A stretch of DNA of 64,000 bases from Pterois miles (Eukaryota; Chordata; Actinopteri; Perciformes; Scorpaenidae), in NCBI GenBank assembly GCA_947000775.1, contig CAMQGK010000008.1, positions 16,067,501 through 16,131,500 on the forward strand, in the 5' to 3' direction. Numbering within the stretch: position 1 is the stretch's first letter; every line of letters begins with the position of its first letter. The notes below the pieces were generated by a model. It was given only the letters and a program-made list of their open reading frames with translations. It did not search any database and was not told the origin of the DNA. This document shows positions 36,074 to 49,263 of the stretch, piece after piece. The position numbers and the translations under genes are program-made.

Positions 36074-37020
36074 ATATTTGGTCAGTCTCCAGTTTATTGA
36101 ACTGTAACTCTTTTGATCACCCCCTCATCTCTTCTCCTCTTTCCATTCCCCCATTATTTATATTTCTCTCTCCTCTCTTTATCTCTACTCTCTTCTTCTT
36201 TTCTCTCCTCAATCTCTCCTCTTTCGTGTTCATCTTCACTCCACAATTCCCCCTCCTCTCCTCTACTCCTATTCTCCTCCTCCTCTTCCCCTCCTCCTCT
36301 TCTCTCCTCTCCTCTCCACTCATCTCCTTTCCTCCTGTTCTCCTCTTCCTCTCCTCTCCTCTCCTCTGCTCTCTCCTCTCCTAACCTCTTCTCCACTCAT
36401 CTTCTCTCCTCCGCCTCTCCTCTCCTCCTCCTCCTCCTCCTCCTCTTTCTCTCCTCTCCTCTCCTAACCTCTCTGCTCATCTTATCTCTTCTCCCACTTC
36501 TCTCCTCTCCTCTCTTAAAGCTCTCCATTCATCTCCTCTCCTCCTCTTCTCCTCCTCATCTTCCTCTCTTCCTCTCCTAACCTCTCTGCTCATCTTATCT
36601 CCTCTCCCACTTCTCTCCTCTCCTCTCTTAAAGCTCTCCATTCATCTCCTCTCCTCCTCTTCTCCTCATCCTCTTCTTCTCTTCCTCTTCTCCCCTTCTC
36701 CTCCTCCTCTCCTCTGCTCTCCTCTCCTAACCTCTCCACTCAACTTCTCTCCTAACCTCTGCGCTTGTCTCGTCTCCTCTCTGCTCATGTCCTATCCTCT
36801 TCTCCTCTCTTCTCCTCTCCTATCCTCTCCACTCATCTCCTCTCCTCCTCTTCTCCTCATCCTCTTCCTCTCTTCCTCTTCTCCCCTTCTCCCCCCCCCC
36901 TCCTCCTCTCCTCTCCTCTCCTCTCCTCTCCTAACCTCTCCACTCATCTCCTCTCCTCCTCTTCTCCTATCCTCTCCTCTCCTCCTCTCTCCTCTTTCTT
37001 CTTCTCTCCTCTAATTACTT
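36072..37020 (+). repeat. Pyrimidine-rich CTCCT array
   Basis: Degenerate (CCTCT)n. CCTAACCTCTCTGCTCATCT recurs at 36463 and 36576 (113-bp period) with the same 90-nt context (TTAAAGCTCTCCATTCATCT). A related block recurs at about 36828. Contains a C10 run near 36891. Non-coding. Confidence 0.8.
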
Positions 37021-37160
37021 GATTTTCCCCATTTGTCATTTTTCCTCGTATCTTCCCATCTCTGTTATCTCTCTTTCTTCCCTAAAATCCCTAAATCTCT
37101 TCATCTCACATTCACTCACTTTTGTCTTTCTTACACTGACTGGATTTCATTTGTCGAAGT

Positions 37161-37161
<1 letters not shown>

Positions 37162-37224
<63 letters not shown>
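37162..37224. repeat. (CA)n microsatellite
   Basis: About 31 uninterrupted units just beyond the CT-rich array. Confidence 0.97.
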
Positions 37225-37228
<4 letters not shown>

Positions 37229-37704
37229 TTGGGAGCTGTCTGGCCTCTGTCTGACGTCTGTGTGTCCCTACCGTTACCTCGCCAGGCTTCCCTCTCTCTC
37301 TCCAAAAGCAACATGTCACAGCATGACAGCTGCTCCTCGTATCCCGACTCTGTGTGGATTGACCGGCGTAGCCAGTAGCGATTATCCCGTGACAGGATAG
37401 CAGCTCCTCCCCCTCTGCTAGTGTGAAGGTAATAGACGGGCTCGGGATGAGATGAGGCCCAGTGGGAGAGGAAACCTCCATCTCACCTCCTCATAACCCA
37501 GACTAACGAGGCAGCGAAGGGAGGGACAGGAGAGAGGAGACCTGGTTGGAAAAAACTTACGAGGAAGGAAAAGTCAATACTATGAAATGTCCATCGTATT
37601 GATTTTGCCATATATTATATTTCTACTTTCTTTGCACTTTTAGGATTGTTAGTGAATTTGAGTGTCAAAGGAAGGAAGTGCAGGACACGGGTCATGCTGT
37701 TTTC

Positions 37705-38069
37705 TCTATTAATATTCAAAATATTTTATCATGATTGATCGTGTGATATTTTTTATTTGTTCAAAATGTACCTTAACAGGAGATTTGTCAGATTTGCAGA
37801 TATGCTTCTTTATGCAAATGTATGTACATGTTATTACTGTACCAAATTAATGCCAATGTTTGGAGCATCATTTAACCTCCTTTTTGAGACGCTAACATGA
37901 CCTGGTTGGTACCAATGGATTCTTTAGGTTTCTTAGTTTCATGTGATACCAGTATCTTCTAGCTTTAAAACTGAGTCCGCTACACCATCTGAAATGGCAA
38001 GTTAAAGATTAAAGAAATGTGACGTCAAGGTAAATTTGCACATTATTGTCGTGTTAACTTTGACAGCCC
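37705..38069 (+). mobile_element. TAGGGCTGTCAA-type transposon, internally deleted copy
   Basis: Left end with TTCAAAATGTACCTTAACAG and GGAGATTTGTCAG, then a jump to the right half (ACCTGGTTGGTACCAATGGA) and terminus GTTAACTTTGACAGCCC. The central block with the GGTCAGAGGTCAAGG motif is missing, so the copy is about 365 bp instead of about 650. Confidence 0.6.
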
Positions 38070-40009
38070 AGCTATTAACTCTATGAATCAACACTTTAAA
38101 GTGACACGACTGCTGCTTTCAGTGTCATTTTTGTGTCACTGCAGCTGCTGTTATCGCAGGGCACCGTAGTGGCCACCTCCATTGACCAACATGGTTTGAA
38201 CACTTCAGTTTTGATCTGTCTTGAATGCTTCTTGGATGGATTTTCACTTAGCTTGTTTAGTATCTGATAGCTATGTGTCAGCCACCACCACCTCCACCTC
38301 CACTAAAAGCTGAGGTTCTCTGGACTTTACACTCTGTAATGAAGCATCAGTGATATAGCAGCAATGACGATACTGATGTTCGTTTTCTTCATATCCTTTC
38401 TTGCCAGCATGGACATGAAGTAGATCTTAAATATTCATAGTGGTCCTACATGGACATGAAATGGGTATTAAATTTAAAAGGTCTGAAAATCGACTTGTTG
38501 AAACCTGCAGATACCCTGTAGAAGAGAAAGATAAGTTCAGAAATTTGAAACGGCAGCATTATAAAAAAAATAAGCTAAACTTGCAGATATGAGGCCACGT
38601 TTCCTCATGCAGAACCAGCTTTTATTCTTGTACAGTATGAAAAACAACTCATACAGAGCGAGGACGGCCATCCATCACCGTAGCAGGAAGCCGTCACTTG
38701 TGTTTGTTTGTTGCTGCATTGTTCCCGATTTGAGTGCACGTGCTACTTAACGCTCCTTGCTTCCTTTCAGTTGACTTCTCCAGGAAATAATCCCTCAAAG
38801 TAATATTGTTTTGAAAAACTTTGCACACATTTCTCTATTTAGCAGTTATCTTAAAGTTAGTATTGATGATATCAAGCTTGCTTTAATTATCCTTGTGCCA
38901 AAGTTTAGCTTCTGTCTTGAAATGAGGATGAATGGGAGTTTAATTTCAGCTACTGCTAAGCTCGTATTCTGTCAGCGTGATTTATTTCCCCGAGGTTTGA
39001 TCCAGTCTTTAGCCAAGTTGGCCTGAAATGTACACCCACGTGTGGAGATGTAAAGGGAGGGAGGGTAGAAGTGATGTAGAGGAGGACATTGTAAGGAGAA
39101 GAGAAAGCGAAGGTTAGACAGAGGTGAGAATGAGGACAGGAAGAGACAGACGAGGTCATGGAGATGGAGGGGAGACATAAAAATCAGCTACCGTCACATT
39201 CCTAAGGACTGTGGTCACACTGGGACAGCTGCAGCATGTGGGTGTGACAGGTCAGGTTCAGCAAAGGGACTGCTGAATAGACGGGATGAACTGTATGTAC
39301 TTGTGTCAGCGCTGATCGGCGGCCAGCGTACATTGCGCGACCACATTAGCAACAGTTTGACCTTTGGCCTTTCAGCTCCTCGCCAGACGGGGAAAGAGGG
39401 CGAATGGCGGAGATGAGGAAAAAATGTAGGGGAGGAAAGACGGAGAAATCTGAACAGAAAGGCCTAAATGAGAGAAAAGTTAATACGAAAGACCGGAATG
39501 GATAAAGGAAGATGACAGGAGGAGATGGCCAGATCCTGAAGAGAGAAAACAAGACATGAATGCGTGAAAATGTTGACGGAGCGGAGCAAAAAGCGAGGGA
39601 TTGCAACTGAAAGAGTGCAGTCAGGTGAAAGTGATACGGCGGGTGAAATGGACGTACAGGGTGGTCTCTCTCTCCCCTCAGGAGGCTGACACTTCCCTTC
39701 ATCCGTTTGACCGGTCACAGAAGGGGGGATGAATAGAGGGGTGAAAGAGCGGGATGAGCGGAGAAGAAAGAGGGCGAAGGGAGGATGAGCAGCAGACGGA
39801 CATCTAAATGCTCGCCTGCCGATCTATTGGAAGAGCGAGACACACAAACAACCGTTGGACACATAAACATGGCTGCAAATGGTTCGGGTTCGCGCAAAAC
39901 GCAGCAACACATTTGCTTTTAGTGGACACTCGTGTGCAAAAGCCTTCGGGCAGAACTGCTCTTGAAACTTTTGTCCGTCCTCCACAAACACTCAGAAATG
40001 TTGGTGCAT

Positions 40010-40155
40010 GAAGCATCCTGGTGGCCGTCTGAGAGACCAACCATGTAACTATGCAACGGTTCAAGTCTGGCCAAGGACTCTTACTGTCTTCATCGACCAT
40101 TTCTCTCTCCTCATATTTCCTCTTTCCACAGTTGATCTAATAAAGTTAAAACTCT
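40010..40155 (+). mobile_element. tRNA-derived SINE fragment
   Basis: GGTTCAAGTCT at 40058-40068 is a B-box. It is followed by a pyrimidine-rich body (CCATTTCTCTCTCCTCATAT, TTCCTCTTTCCACAG) and an AATAAAG tail at 40140-40146. This order is typical of teleost tRNA SINEs. The A-box region (GGTGGCCGTCTGAGAGACC) is degraded. Confidence 0.5.
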
Positions 40156-40449
40156 GTGCAGTGACGTGAAACTGTCGCCGGTGTGGTAGTTAACTACTGC
40201 ATGATGTAAACAAATCATTGTGTATTATGGTGAATGGTGTGTCCTCTTTCATGAGCCAATTTATCACCAAAAAATACCCAGATGGGTGATAGATTTTCAC
40301 CTAAATTTGTGTCGTCATGCTCACAAAAGTGATTTTTCCTGCTGCAAGAGAAGAAGAAAGAAAATCTTATGCTAATAAAACCCAGAAAACCCAGATGAGC
40401 TGGTGATTCCTTTTGTTTAAAGTGGCTATAACTTATATTTTTACATTAA

Positions 40450-40655
40450 CTAGAGCTGTCAAAGATAATGTGATAATAACGCAAATTTGTTTTAATGCCA
40501 CTAATTTCTTTAATGCATTAATGCAATTGATATTTTTTTCTTTGTAGCAGGCTCAATTTTTTAGCTAGAGTGAAGATACTGGCATCATATGAAACTAGAA
40601 AAGGAAGGAATCATTGGTATCAACCATGTCGTAACCAGCTTGTCATGAAGGATGC
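40450..40655 (-). mobile_element. TAGGGCTGTCAA-type transposon, right-end fragment
   Basis: Begins AGAGCTGTCAAAGATAATG and runs in reverse through CATATGAAACTAGAAAAGG and TGGTATCAACCATGTCGTAA, then stops. Only the right third of the element is present. Confidence 0.55.
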
Positions 40656-40984
40656 TACATATGAAAAGTGAAGTCGCCTAAAACTTGCATTCTCTCTAAC
40701 AGCCAGCAGGGGCGACTCCTCTGGTTTCAAAAATAGTCTTCTTCAAAACAGCATGATGCTCATTTTGTAGATTATGGTCCCATTTAGAGTCAAATAGACC
40801 ATAAAGCAGGGGATGCTTTAGGGCGGGGCTACATTGTGATTGATCGATTGCTACCACGATGTCGTCCGGTCTGCGAGTATTTTCATCTTAAAACTTTAAC
40901 CCTTTCACTGTGTTTTCAGTTCGTCAAAGTTAATTGTAACATTCTGGTCCCCTAAAAATGTTGTACTTAGCTTTACCCTCTAGT

Positions 40985-41935
40985 TTCATTTCTGGTTGCA
41001 AAAAACCAAGATGGCGTCGACCAACAAACAAGATGGTGACAGCCAAAAAGCAAGATAGTGATGGCCCAAGACAGAGATGGCCACGGCCCAAAACTGAAAT
41101 GGCCACGGCCCAAAACTGAAATGGCCACGGCCCAAAACTGAGAAGATGATGGCCCACAACCGAGGTGACGGCCCAAAACCATGATGGATATGAACCCAAA
41201 ACCAAGATGGTGACAGCCCAAAAGCAAGATAGTGATGGCCCAAGACCGAGATGGTGACGGCCCAAAACTGAAATGGCCACGGCCCAAAACTGAAATGGCC
41301 ACGGCCCAAAACTGAGAAGATGATGGCCCACAACCGAGGTGACGGCCCAAAACCATGATGGATATGAACCCAAAACCAAGATGGTGACAGACCAAAAGCA
41401 AGATAGTGATGGCCCAAGACCGAGATGGTGACGGCCCAAAACTGAAATGGCCACGGCCCAAAACTGAAATGGCCACGGCCCAAAACTGAGAAGATGATGG
41501 CCCACAACCGAGGTGACGGCCCAAAACCATGATGGATATGAACTCAAAACCAAGATGGTGACAGCCCAAAAGCAAGATAGTGATGGCCCAGACCGAGATG
41601 GTGACGGCCCAAAACCTACATGTGAAACTGAAATGGTTATGGCCCAAAACTGAAATGGCGACGGCCCAAAAGCAAGCAGGTGACGGCCCAAAACCATGAT
41701 GGATATGAACCCAAATCCAAGATAGTGACGGCCCAAAACCGAGATGGTGACGGCCCAAAACCAAGAAGGTGACGGCCCAAAACCATGATGGATATGAACC
41801 CAAAACCAAGATGGTGACAGCCCAAATCCAAGATGGTGATGGCCCAAAACGGAGATGGTGACGGCCCAAAACCAAGATGGTTACAGCCCAAAACCAAGAT
41901 GGTGACTGCCCAAAACCAGGATGGTTACAGCCAAA
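40985..41935 (-). repeat. Minisatellite, 21-22-bp unit with 174-bp higher-order repeats
   Basis: The basic unit on the + strand is AAGATGGTGACGGCCCAAAACC with variants. AGAAGATGATGGCCCACAAC starts at 41141, 41315 and 41489, giving an exact 174-bp higher-order period for three copies. Right of 41630 the units are less ordered. Because 174 and 21 are multiples of three, three antisense frames stay open for up to 305 codons (W/F/G/H-rich heptads), but there is no start context, splice context or homology to suggest a protein. Confidence 0.9.
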
Positions 41936-42339
41936 ATGCCAAACTCAAGGCTTTTTAACCGTACACCATAAACCGTGACATCATAGTGACTACGTCCACG
42001 TCCTATATAGTCTACGATCTTCACCTGTTTTTCTGTAATCCTACATTGATAAATCCCAGATTTAAAAATCAAAAGGTTTCAAATAATGACGTGTAGCAGA
42101 GGAAAGTCAGAGAAAGGCTGACTTGCCTGCTGACTAAAGTTTCTCATTGGAGTTTATGAATTTTTCCGTCTTTATCTGAGCTTCACTCTCCCCCCTTCTC
42201 CTCTCCTGCCTCTCACATATTCTCATCTCGCTCTCGTCTTCCTCTAATTTCTACTTCTTCCTCTTCCCTTTAAAGTGTGATTACTAGGCGTCATGGAGGC
42301 TGATGTCTCTGTCAAACACACCGAGCACCAAACGAGCTG

Positions 42340-42341
<2 letters not shown>

Positions 42342-42381
<40 letters not shown>
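42342..42381. repeat. (CA)n microsatellite
   Basis: About 20 units; a (TG)16 run is nearby at 42733-42764. Confidence 0.95.
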
Positions 42382-42730
42382 GTCAAAGTGGGTGCAGCGT
42401 GAGGTCAGCGGGATGAGTGTCGGTGCCAGCGAGGGCTGAGAGCTAACCGCCACAACCCCCAAACACCCTTATCTGATCACATGCACATTCTTGTTGGACG
42501 CATACACACCTGTCTCTCCTGTCTGCTTAACACACACTCATGTATGTATATATATATTATATATATATTATTAAAGCTGGCTACACATGCACAGCAGGGT
42601 GTGTGCGTCGTGTAATACAGAGGTCCTGCTGCGCTCAAGATAACACGGCAAAAAATTGTCGCTGCGTCCAAATGTGTGCGTCCATATCTGCGGATTTATG
42701 AGTTCAAGCTATTATTTGTGTGGGAGAGGT

Positions 42731-42765
<35 letters not shown>

Positions 42766-43597
42766 GCTTGGCCCCTGTCTCAACTTCCTGTCCTGTCTGT
42801 GGCCGGCCTTATCGGCGTGACAACAGGTCAAGCAGTGGTCACGGCAACAGAGCTGTTCAGCAACATGATTGGACGGGCTGGGGAGCGGCGGTTCGCTCCT
42901 TCCGACCAATGGTCAAGTCCTGGTCAGATACAAACATTAATTGATCCCTCGCATGCTTTAATAGATATATTGGACTCGTATAATCTCACATATACACACA
43001 CACTTCTTCTGTCACACAAAATAAGTTATATATACTTTAACACACACGTAGAGTGATCGTGCGGTGACCGGGTCAGGTCATTGTTCTGTGTTATCAGTCG
43101 TGACCTCTCTCCGTCAGTCTCCCCGATACGACCAGCATCTACACCCCTTCCTGTGTGTGTGACTCTGCGGTCATTTCATGGTCAAACCCAAAACTCTTCA
43201 ATCGCTCTCACCTTTCAGCTGTTTCCTGTTTTGAGGTTGTTGAGGAGGCGCAGAGAGAGAGTGAGAGTTTAATTTAAATCTGCAGGGTAAATGTGAAATA
43301 TTTAAGAGTCCGCAAACTACATTTTTTTTTTTTTTTGCCTGTGGTTGGATAAGTGTTTGACGAGCAGTTTTGGATCCACACGTATTTCAAATTTGACTTA
43401 TTTCAAGGTTTTAGTCTAAAAGGTCTTGTGACCCATTAAAGCAAAACAATTCTAAAACTAAAATTCTTGATCTTCAATTCTAGTTTTTTAAAGACAATGT
43501 TGGAAATTGGAGGTGGGACTTTAAAGGGACAGTTCACCCCAAAATCAAAACCTTTTTTTCCTCTTACCTGTAGTGCTGTTTATCTTTGACTACGTTT

Positions 43598-44212
43598 TAG
43601 GGCTGTCAAAGTTAACGCAATAACAGCGCATTAATGCAAATTTGTTTCAAACATCACTAATTTCATTAATGCATTAACATGAAATTTAGGTCGTAGTGGG
43701 CTCAGATTTAAGTGAAGATAATGGTATCTTATGAAACTTTTAAAACCTAAGGAATCTATTGGTACCAACCATGTCATACTAACTTGTCACAAAGGAGGTT
43801 AAATAACTCTCCACATTTTGGTGAGAAAAAACTGTCATGGCCAATTTCAAAGGGGTCCCTTGACCTCTAACCTCCAGATGTGTGAATGTAAATGGGTTCT
43901 CTGGGTCCCCACCAGTCTCCCCTTTACAGACATGCCCACTTTATGATAATCAGTCAGTTTGGATCAAGTCATAGTCAAGTCAGCACTCTGACACACTGAC
44001 CGCTGTTGTTGATCTGAGCATATTGTTTATGCTAAATGCAGTACCTGTGTACCTGTTTTGTTTTGGTAATTGATTTTCAATAATAAATATATAAATATGT
44101 TTGCATAAAGCAGCATAATTGTCCACTCTCAATAATATTAAATACTTGAAAATCTCCCTTGCAATTTAATTTTGAAAAAAATGACGAATATTTTAATCAA
44201 CTGACTGCCCAA
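43598..44212 (-). mobile_element. TAGGGCTGTCAA-type transposon, complete reverse copy
   Basis: Starts TAGGGCTGTCAAAGTTAACG and ends AATCAACTGACTGCCCAA, with the whole core between in reverse order (CCTTGACCTCTAACCTCCAG, CCCACCAGTCTCCCCTTTAC, GCATAAAGCAGCATAATTGT). About 615 bp. It directly abuts, and probably truncates, a different repeat at 43522-43597 that starts TTTAAAGGGACAGTTCACCC, a common teleost MITE end. Confidence 0.65.
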
Positions 44213-45515
44213 CTTTATGTACTTAATAGTTATATACTACTTAATAATACTTCATAGTTTATTTGTTGATTTATATTTTGTGTTAAGAATCTGAATCTGC
44301 AAAGTAGCTAATGGCCTAATATTGTTAAATAAATATATTGAAGTAAAAAAAAAAAATATTCCTCTATGAGATATATTGGTTTAAAAATATAAAGATATAC
44401 TAGAATAAAGTACCAGTCCCTCAACATTGTACTTCTGTAAATGTAGTTTATTACATTCTACCACTACTCGAGCACAAGAGCTAGCCTCTTTATTTTGCTC
44501 TCAAAGAGCATCAGATTGATGCGTTTAACTTTAAAATGTACAGGCAGTTCTTTCAGGGGAGCATGCACCCAGACCCCCAAGAGGGTCCGACGGATACCCA
44601 CCACAGACCCACCAAACTCCTGCTGGAAACGCTGCATCCAACACCCAAAACAGACTTGATTGATAAATAGCTCTACAGGGTAAAAGGGAAATATGTGTTT
44701 TTAATTTTGTCCCTTAAAGTCCTCAAATCCAGTTTGACAAAGTGGTTGAGTCGTCACTAACGATTAAAAAATGCCCATAAAATGCTGACCTAAATTAAGA
44801 TTAAAAGAAGTGTCTGAATCCACAGAAAATGTGGTTTAATCCAAAAATAATGCCACACAGTGATTTCATCTCACAAAGGAGTGTAATCAGAATCAAACAG
44901 TGGTGGTTAAAGTCTGAAAAGTGGACGAACCCAAAATGAACTCCCGGCCCAGAATTAACCTCTAAAAAGTGTCTGGTCCCAAATTGACTTAAAAAAAGTG
45001 GCTGAGGCCAAATTGACCTTTTTAAAAAGTGCTTGAATCTAAATTGAGCTCGGAGCGCAGCTAAAAGCCGCTGTTTTTCCACCCCTGTTTGTTTTGGAGT
45101 ATTCTGTCTTTATTTGCTTTATCAGCCTCAGAGCAGCTCCCAGCAGGCCCCTCTGACTTCAGCCTGCACTCGTTTATCGTCTCCCTCCTTCTTCTTCCTC
45201 CTCCGTAACATCTAGTTACCCTCCGCCTGACCTCCTTCGCTCCCTCCTTTCCCTTTTCTCCTGCACTCCTGTAATATTTCCCCAATCATTCTTTTTGAGT
45301 TTTCTCTCTTCCCTCTCATTTACCTCCTCTTGTTCTCTCTCTCTCTCCCACTCCGTCTCTGTCCGTCTATGTCTCTCACTCGCCCTCTCTCCATCTGTGT
45401 AGTGTCTAATTGACAGCAGAGACCCCTGGTTGAACCACCAGCACTCCTCTCTCGTTTTCCATTTCAGCCCTGTCACTTTTTTTAAGCGGTCGCACAACTT
45501 TTCTGTCGCTGCTGA

Positions 45516-45518
<3 letters not shown>

Positions 45519-45551
<33 letters not shown>
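45519..45551. repeat. (GA)n microsatellite
   Basis: About 16 units within a pyrimidine-to-purine switch: 45180-45480 is C/T-rich and 45515-45660 is G/A-rich. Confidence 0.93.
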
Positions 45552-45555
<4 letters not shown>

Positions 45556-46405
45556 GAAGGGGGGAAGGGGGAGGGAGGAGGCGAGAGACAGAGCAAGTGA
45601 TGGGGTGAAGCAAGAGGGAGAGAGAGAGGGACAAAGTAAGACAAAGCAGAAGAAAGAGAACAAGTTAGTTATGTAAGGAAGGTAGCTCAGAGGTCAGAGA
45701 GGATGTAAATTCATTCAGTCTTTCCAAATAGTCACTTTCTTATACAGCGTAGAGAGACAGTAACTAGGTACACGCTGATATACTTTATCTCTGTAATACC
45801 CAAACTCACGATAGTGTAGGGCTGCACCATTATGGCCAAAATGAGAAACCAGATTATTTTGATCAATATTAACATCACAATCATTGATTTTAGGGTGGAG
45901 AGGTTCCAGTACCATTTTTTCCTTCCCGATACCAATTCTGATGCGTGAACTTGCAGTATTGTACTGATCCAATGGCAGCATGATTTAAAAAAAAAAAAAA
46001 AAAATCCATATTTAATGTTATTGTTTGTATTTAACAGCTGTTTATAATGACCTTGTATGGAAGTGATATGATGACTGTCTGTTGTATGGCCTGGCTCAGA
46101 TTAAAACCTCAGTAATACATGAATACATACAGTTTTACATGTTGGATTTTGCCAGATGGTTGATATTTTCCTTCCTCTGACTACCGTTACCCTCTCCATT
46201 ATAAACTGTGGTTGTGTGTAACACAACATGTTTGAAATTGGTCTGCATCTGGGCTTGTGAAGAATTGTAGGGATGCACGTTTAATGGCTTTTTGCTAATA
46301 TTTTCCAATTCATTTTGGCCAAATAGATATACGCTCATGTTTTTTCTACTTTATTGCAGAGAATAGCATGTCTGTAGTAGAATTAGCATATTATGCTTAC
46401 TGTTA

Positions 46406-47107
46406 TAGGGATGGCCCAATGTCTAAAATCCAATAACCCTAATTCAAGGGCTTAAAATGTCTTCTCACGAAATGTCTTACCTTCAGTTTTGGCAGGTCTT
46501 AAAAATTCATTAACATTACTTTAAATTCAAAAGAAGTACATTATTTTGCTTTTAAATGTTTTGTTTTTTGAGGACGCCGTAACAAAACTATAAAGTGAAC
46601 AGCTGTTCTCCCCGGATAGAGTTTATCGGAGCACACCAGAGTCAAGGGGAGTGGAGTGCTTATTAGAAACCTCGCAGAAATTGACAAGTTGAGTAACGTC
46701 GCCGACGTTGCTTTTGTCAGACTTAAGGTCAGAGCGCTAAAACCGGGTAAAAAATGGGTAAATGTGAGTTACCTCTGGTTAGAGAACTGTTAATTTAGTG
46801 TGTGGGTGAAGCCGTTGCCGAAGCCCGCTGCACCCAAAATAGAAATCTTTGAAACTTGGAACATTTGGGCATCATGTCTTTGGAGTTACAAGTCAGCCAA
46901 GTCAGAAAAACATAAAGCGGTTGTAAAAAAAAATCATCAGCAAACAGCAGGAATCAGCCAGTACTGATCGGGATCTAGAGCATCAACTCTAATCGGCCTC
47001 CAGGCAGCGTTTGTCTTAACTTGAAATGGGTCTTAAATTCATTCATAATGGCCTCAAAGGTCTCAAAAAGTCTTAAATTTGACTTGTTGAAACCTGCAGA
47101 TACCCTG
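46406..47107 (+). mobile_element. Longer copy of the CAGGG...CCCTG MITE
   Basis: Shares TCTAAAATCCAATAACCC, TTTTAAATGTTTTGTTTTTT, GACGCCGTAACAAAACTATA and the right end TTGAAACCTGCAGATACCCTG with the 319-bp copy at 3925. It has about 380 bp of extra internal sequence (46630-47010), so the short copy looks like an internal deletion derivative. No transposase frame is seen. Confidence 0.55.
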
Positions 47108-47679
47108 CTTGAGTTAATACTATGTATGATGTATATTGCCTGCACTTGACATAAAACACCACTGTTTTTTTTTTTTTTTTTTTTTTCAAAAATGTAAGCC
47201 TGCACATCAGCATTTGAAAACATCAATATGGCAATATGTTAGAGATGTAACGAGTTGTCTGCTAATCAAATAGTTGGTAGAGCTAAAATCTCTCCAAAGT
47301 AATTTTTCATGCAAAATATGGCAGAAAATGCTGCTTTCAGTCTCTCAGATATGCATATTTGCTACTTTTCTCTCTGTTTATCATGCTAAACTGAATGTCT
47401 TTGGGTTTTGGACAAAACAAGAACGTTGGACTTTGAGAAACTGGGATGGACATTTTTCACCATTTCTAATATTTTATCAACCAAACAATCAATCAATAAA
47501 ATAACTGGTAGATTAACTGATAATGAAAACGTTAGTTGCAGCCATGCAATACTTTCTGGATTTGCACTTCTATATCTTGACTATTTCTGTTTGTATGATA
47601 TGTACTGTATGTTGTTTTTTCTCTGGACATCAGACGGTGCAGCCTTTTACAGCGGTGTGTTGCCCTTTAGCTGTTCATT

Positions 47680-47960
47680 ATGTTAATGTATACAGGTCAT
47701 TGCTTACCTTCCCGCTGCTGTCCAGGAAGGTGCTAGTTTGAATACCCCAGCTGAATGTGAAAGAGTGGCTTGGAAATGTGAACAAGTAATGCTCGTCTTT
47801 CTCGCTGCAGAAGAGCCACCACCTAAATCTTTTGGCTGACTGTAGTTTAAATGGTTTATGTCTTAAATAACAGATCCAGAAAGCTCCTGTATTGCCGAAG
47901 TGCCCTTGAGCAAGCAAGTGGTGCTGTTCTGTATCCGACCTCTGACTCTCCGTGTGGGGG
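47680..47960 (+). mobile_element. Degraded SINE-like repeat
   Basis: GCTAGTTTGAATACCCCAGC resembles a decayed B-box region, and GTGCCCTTGAGCAAGC at 47900 is a phrase found in the body of teleost tRNA-derived SINEs. No tail repeat is obvious. Tentative. Confidence 0.35.
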
Positions 47961-49263
47961 AACAACACAAAACATAACTTCCCTACAAAGAGCGATAAAG
48001 CATCATGATTTTATCTCTTCTTCTCTGTATTTTATTACCCTGCACATGACGAGCGGTGGCCCCACTGTGGATTAATGAAGCGCTGTACGTACACTGAAGG
48101 AGTATCACAGTGGAGGTTGTGCTGTGTTGTGGTTACTGGCAGCGGCGTGCTGCGGTCGTATGAGACGAGGCCGCAGGCAGATGTACAAAGATACAAGCTT
48201 TTGGTTTTAATTTAATTTTTGGCCCTCCAGTGAGAAAGAAAAATGAATTCCCTGTTGCGACGCGATAACATCCAAGCTTACTTCATTCCATTCATAGTTC
48301 AAGATGGAGTGATACTGTTCAAGCTGCAGGGTACAAGGTCGTGTGTTGTAGATAGAAGAACTAATGGAGGAACTCATAGTGTTGTTAGACCACAGTCAAG
48401 AAACTGAAGATAAAGGAGAAAGTGACGTGTTCGTCGGAGCTGAAGTAAAAGTGGAGGCAGGTATCGTGAGGACCCTGTCCGATCACACAAAAAGGCGTAT
48501 AAATGCCACGACAATGAACAAGATGTTTAGCGTACGCCTCTCTTGAGTCCTGCGTTTTTTTGGGCGCCATGTGTCCTGTACTGACTGCAATGGAAACGCA
48601 TCTGCATATAAATACGTTATGAGCACTTATGGGGAAGTGGATGGCTCCAACAAACACTGGGCTTTTCACCAGGAGACCCATTTTCCAGACCCTTATTGAT
48701 TATTTTTTTGTTTTTTTGTACATTGGTGACATTTGTCACATTTTTTTGTTGACTCTTCTAACGTGTTTTCTGTAGTTGTTTCCGTACTTTTTATTTTAAG
48801 CCCTCACGATGACTAAGTGGTTTTCTTGCCTAAACCTAACTGCGGACGTTTGTGTGGCATTCATATGACACACGAAGAGTGTTCGAGACCAGTGTTTTGT
48901 TTTTTAAGTCCCTTTTTGACATTTATGACATTTCTGTGGTTCTTTCTATACGTTTTACTTTTACTTATTTAAAGCCCAACCATGACATTTTCCCTAACTA
49001 TGTGGTTTTCTTGCCTAAACCTAAAATGTGTACTGTGTAATATTGTGGTATTTATACGCCTTCCTGTGAGACCGGTTTGGAGCACCAGAAGCTGGTCAGC
49101 ATTACCTGATAACCTCTGAAATTGACCTTTAACCTCTTGCTTTTAGAAGTTAAGAGCTGACCTTGGGGTTAAGTATAAAATCTTTTTTGTCCGTCAGATG
49201 GACCTCAGTTGTTTCCAACTGGGCTTTCTCACATGCGACAGGATACTTATGATGAGTATAATT

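Noticed and set aside
35477..36580. Leu/Ser-rich frames on + and Arg/Glu-rich frames on -
   Set aside because: Compositional effect of CT/GA repeats; frames are open on both strands simultaneously.
40930..41897. Antisense open frames of up to 305 codons rich in W, F, G and H
   Set aside because: They exist in three overlapping frames at once because the repeat period is a multiple of three; no homology, start context or splicing supports a gene.
48364..48546. 60-codon open frame with an acidic N-terminal part
   Set aside because: No homology that I recognise and no flanking signals; repeats lie nearby.
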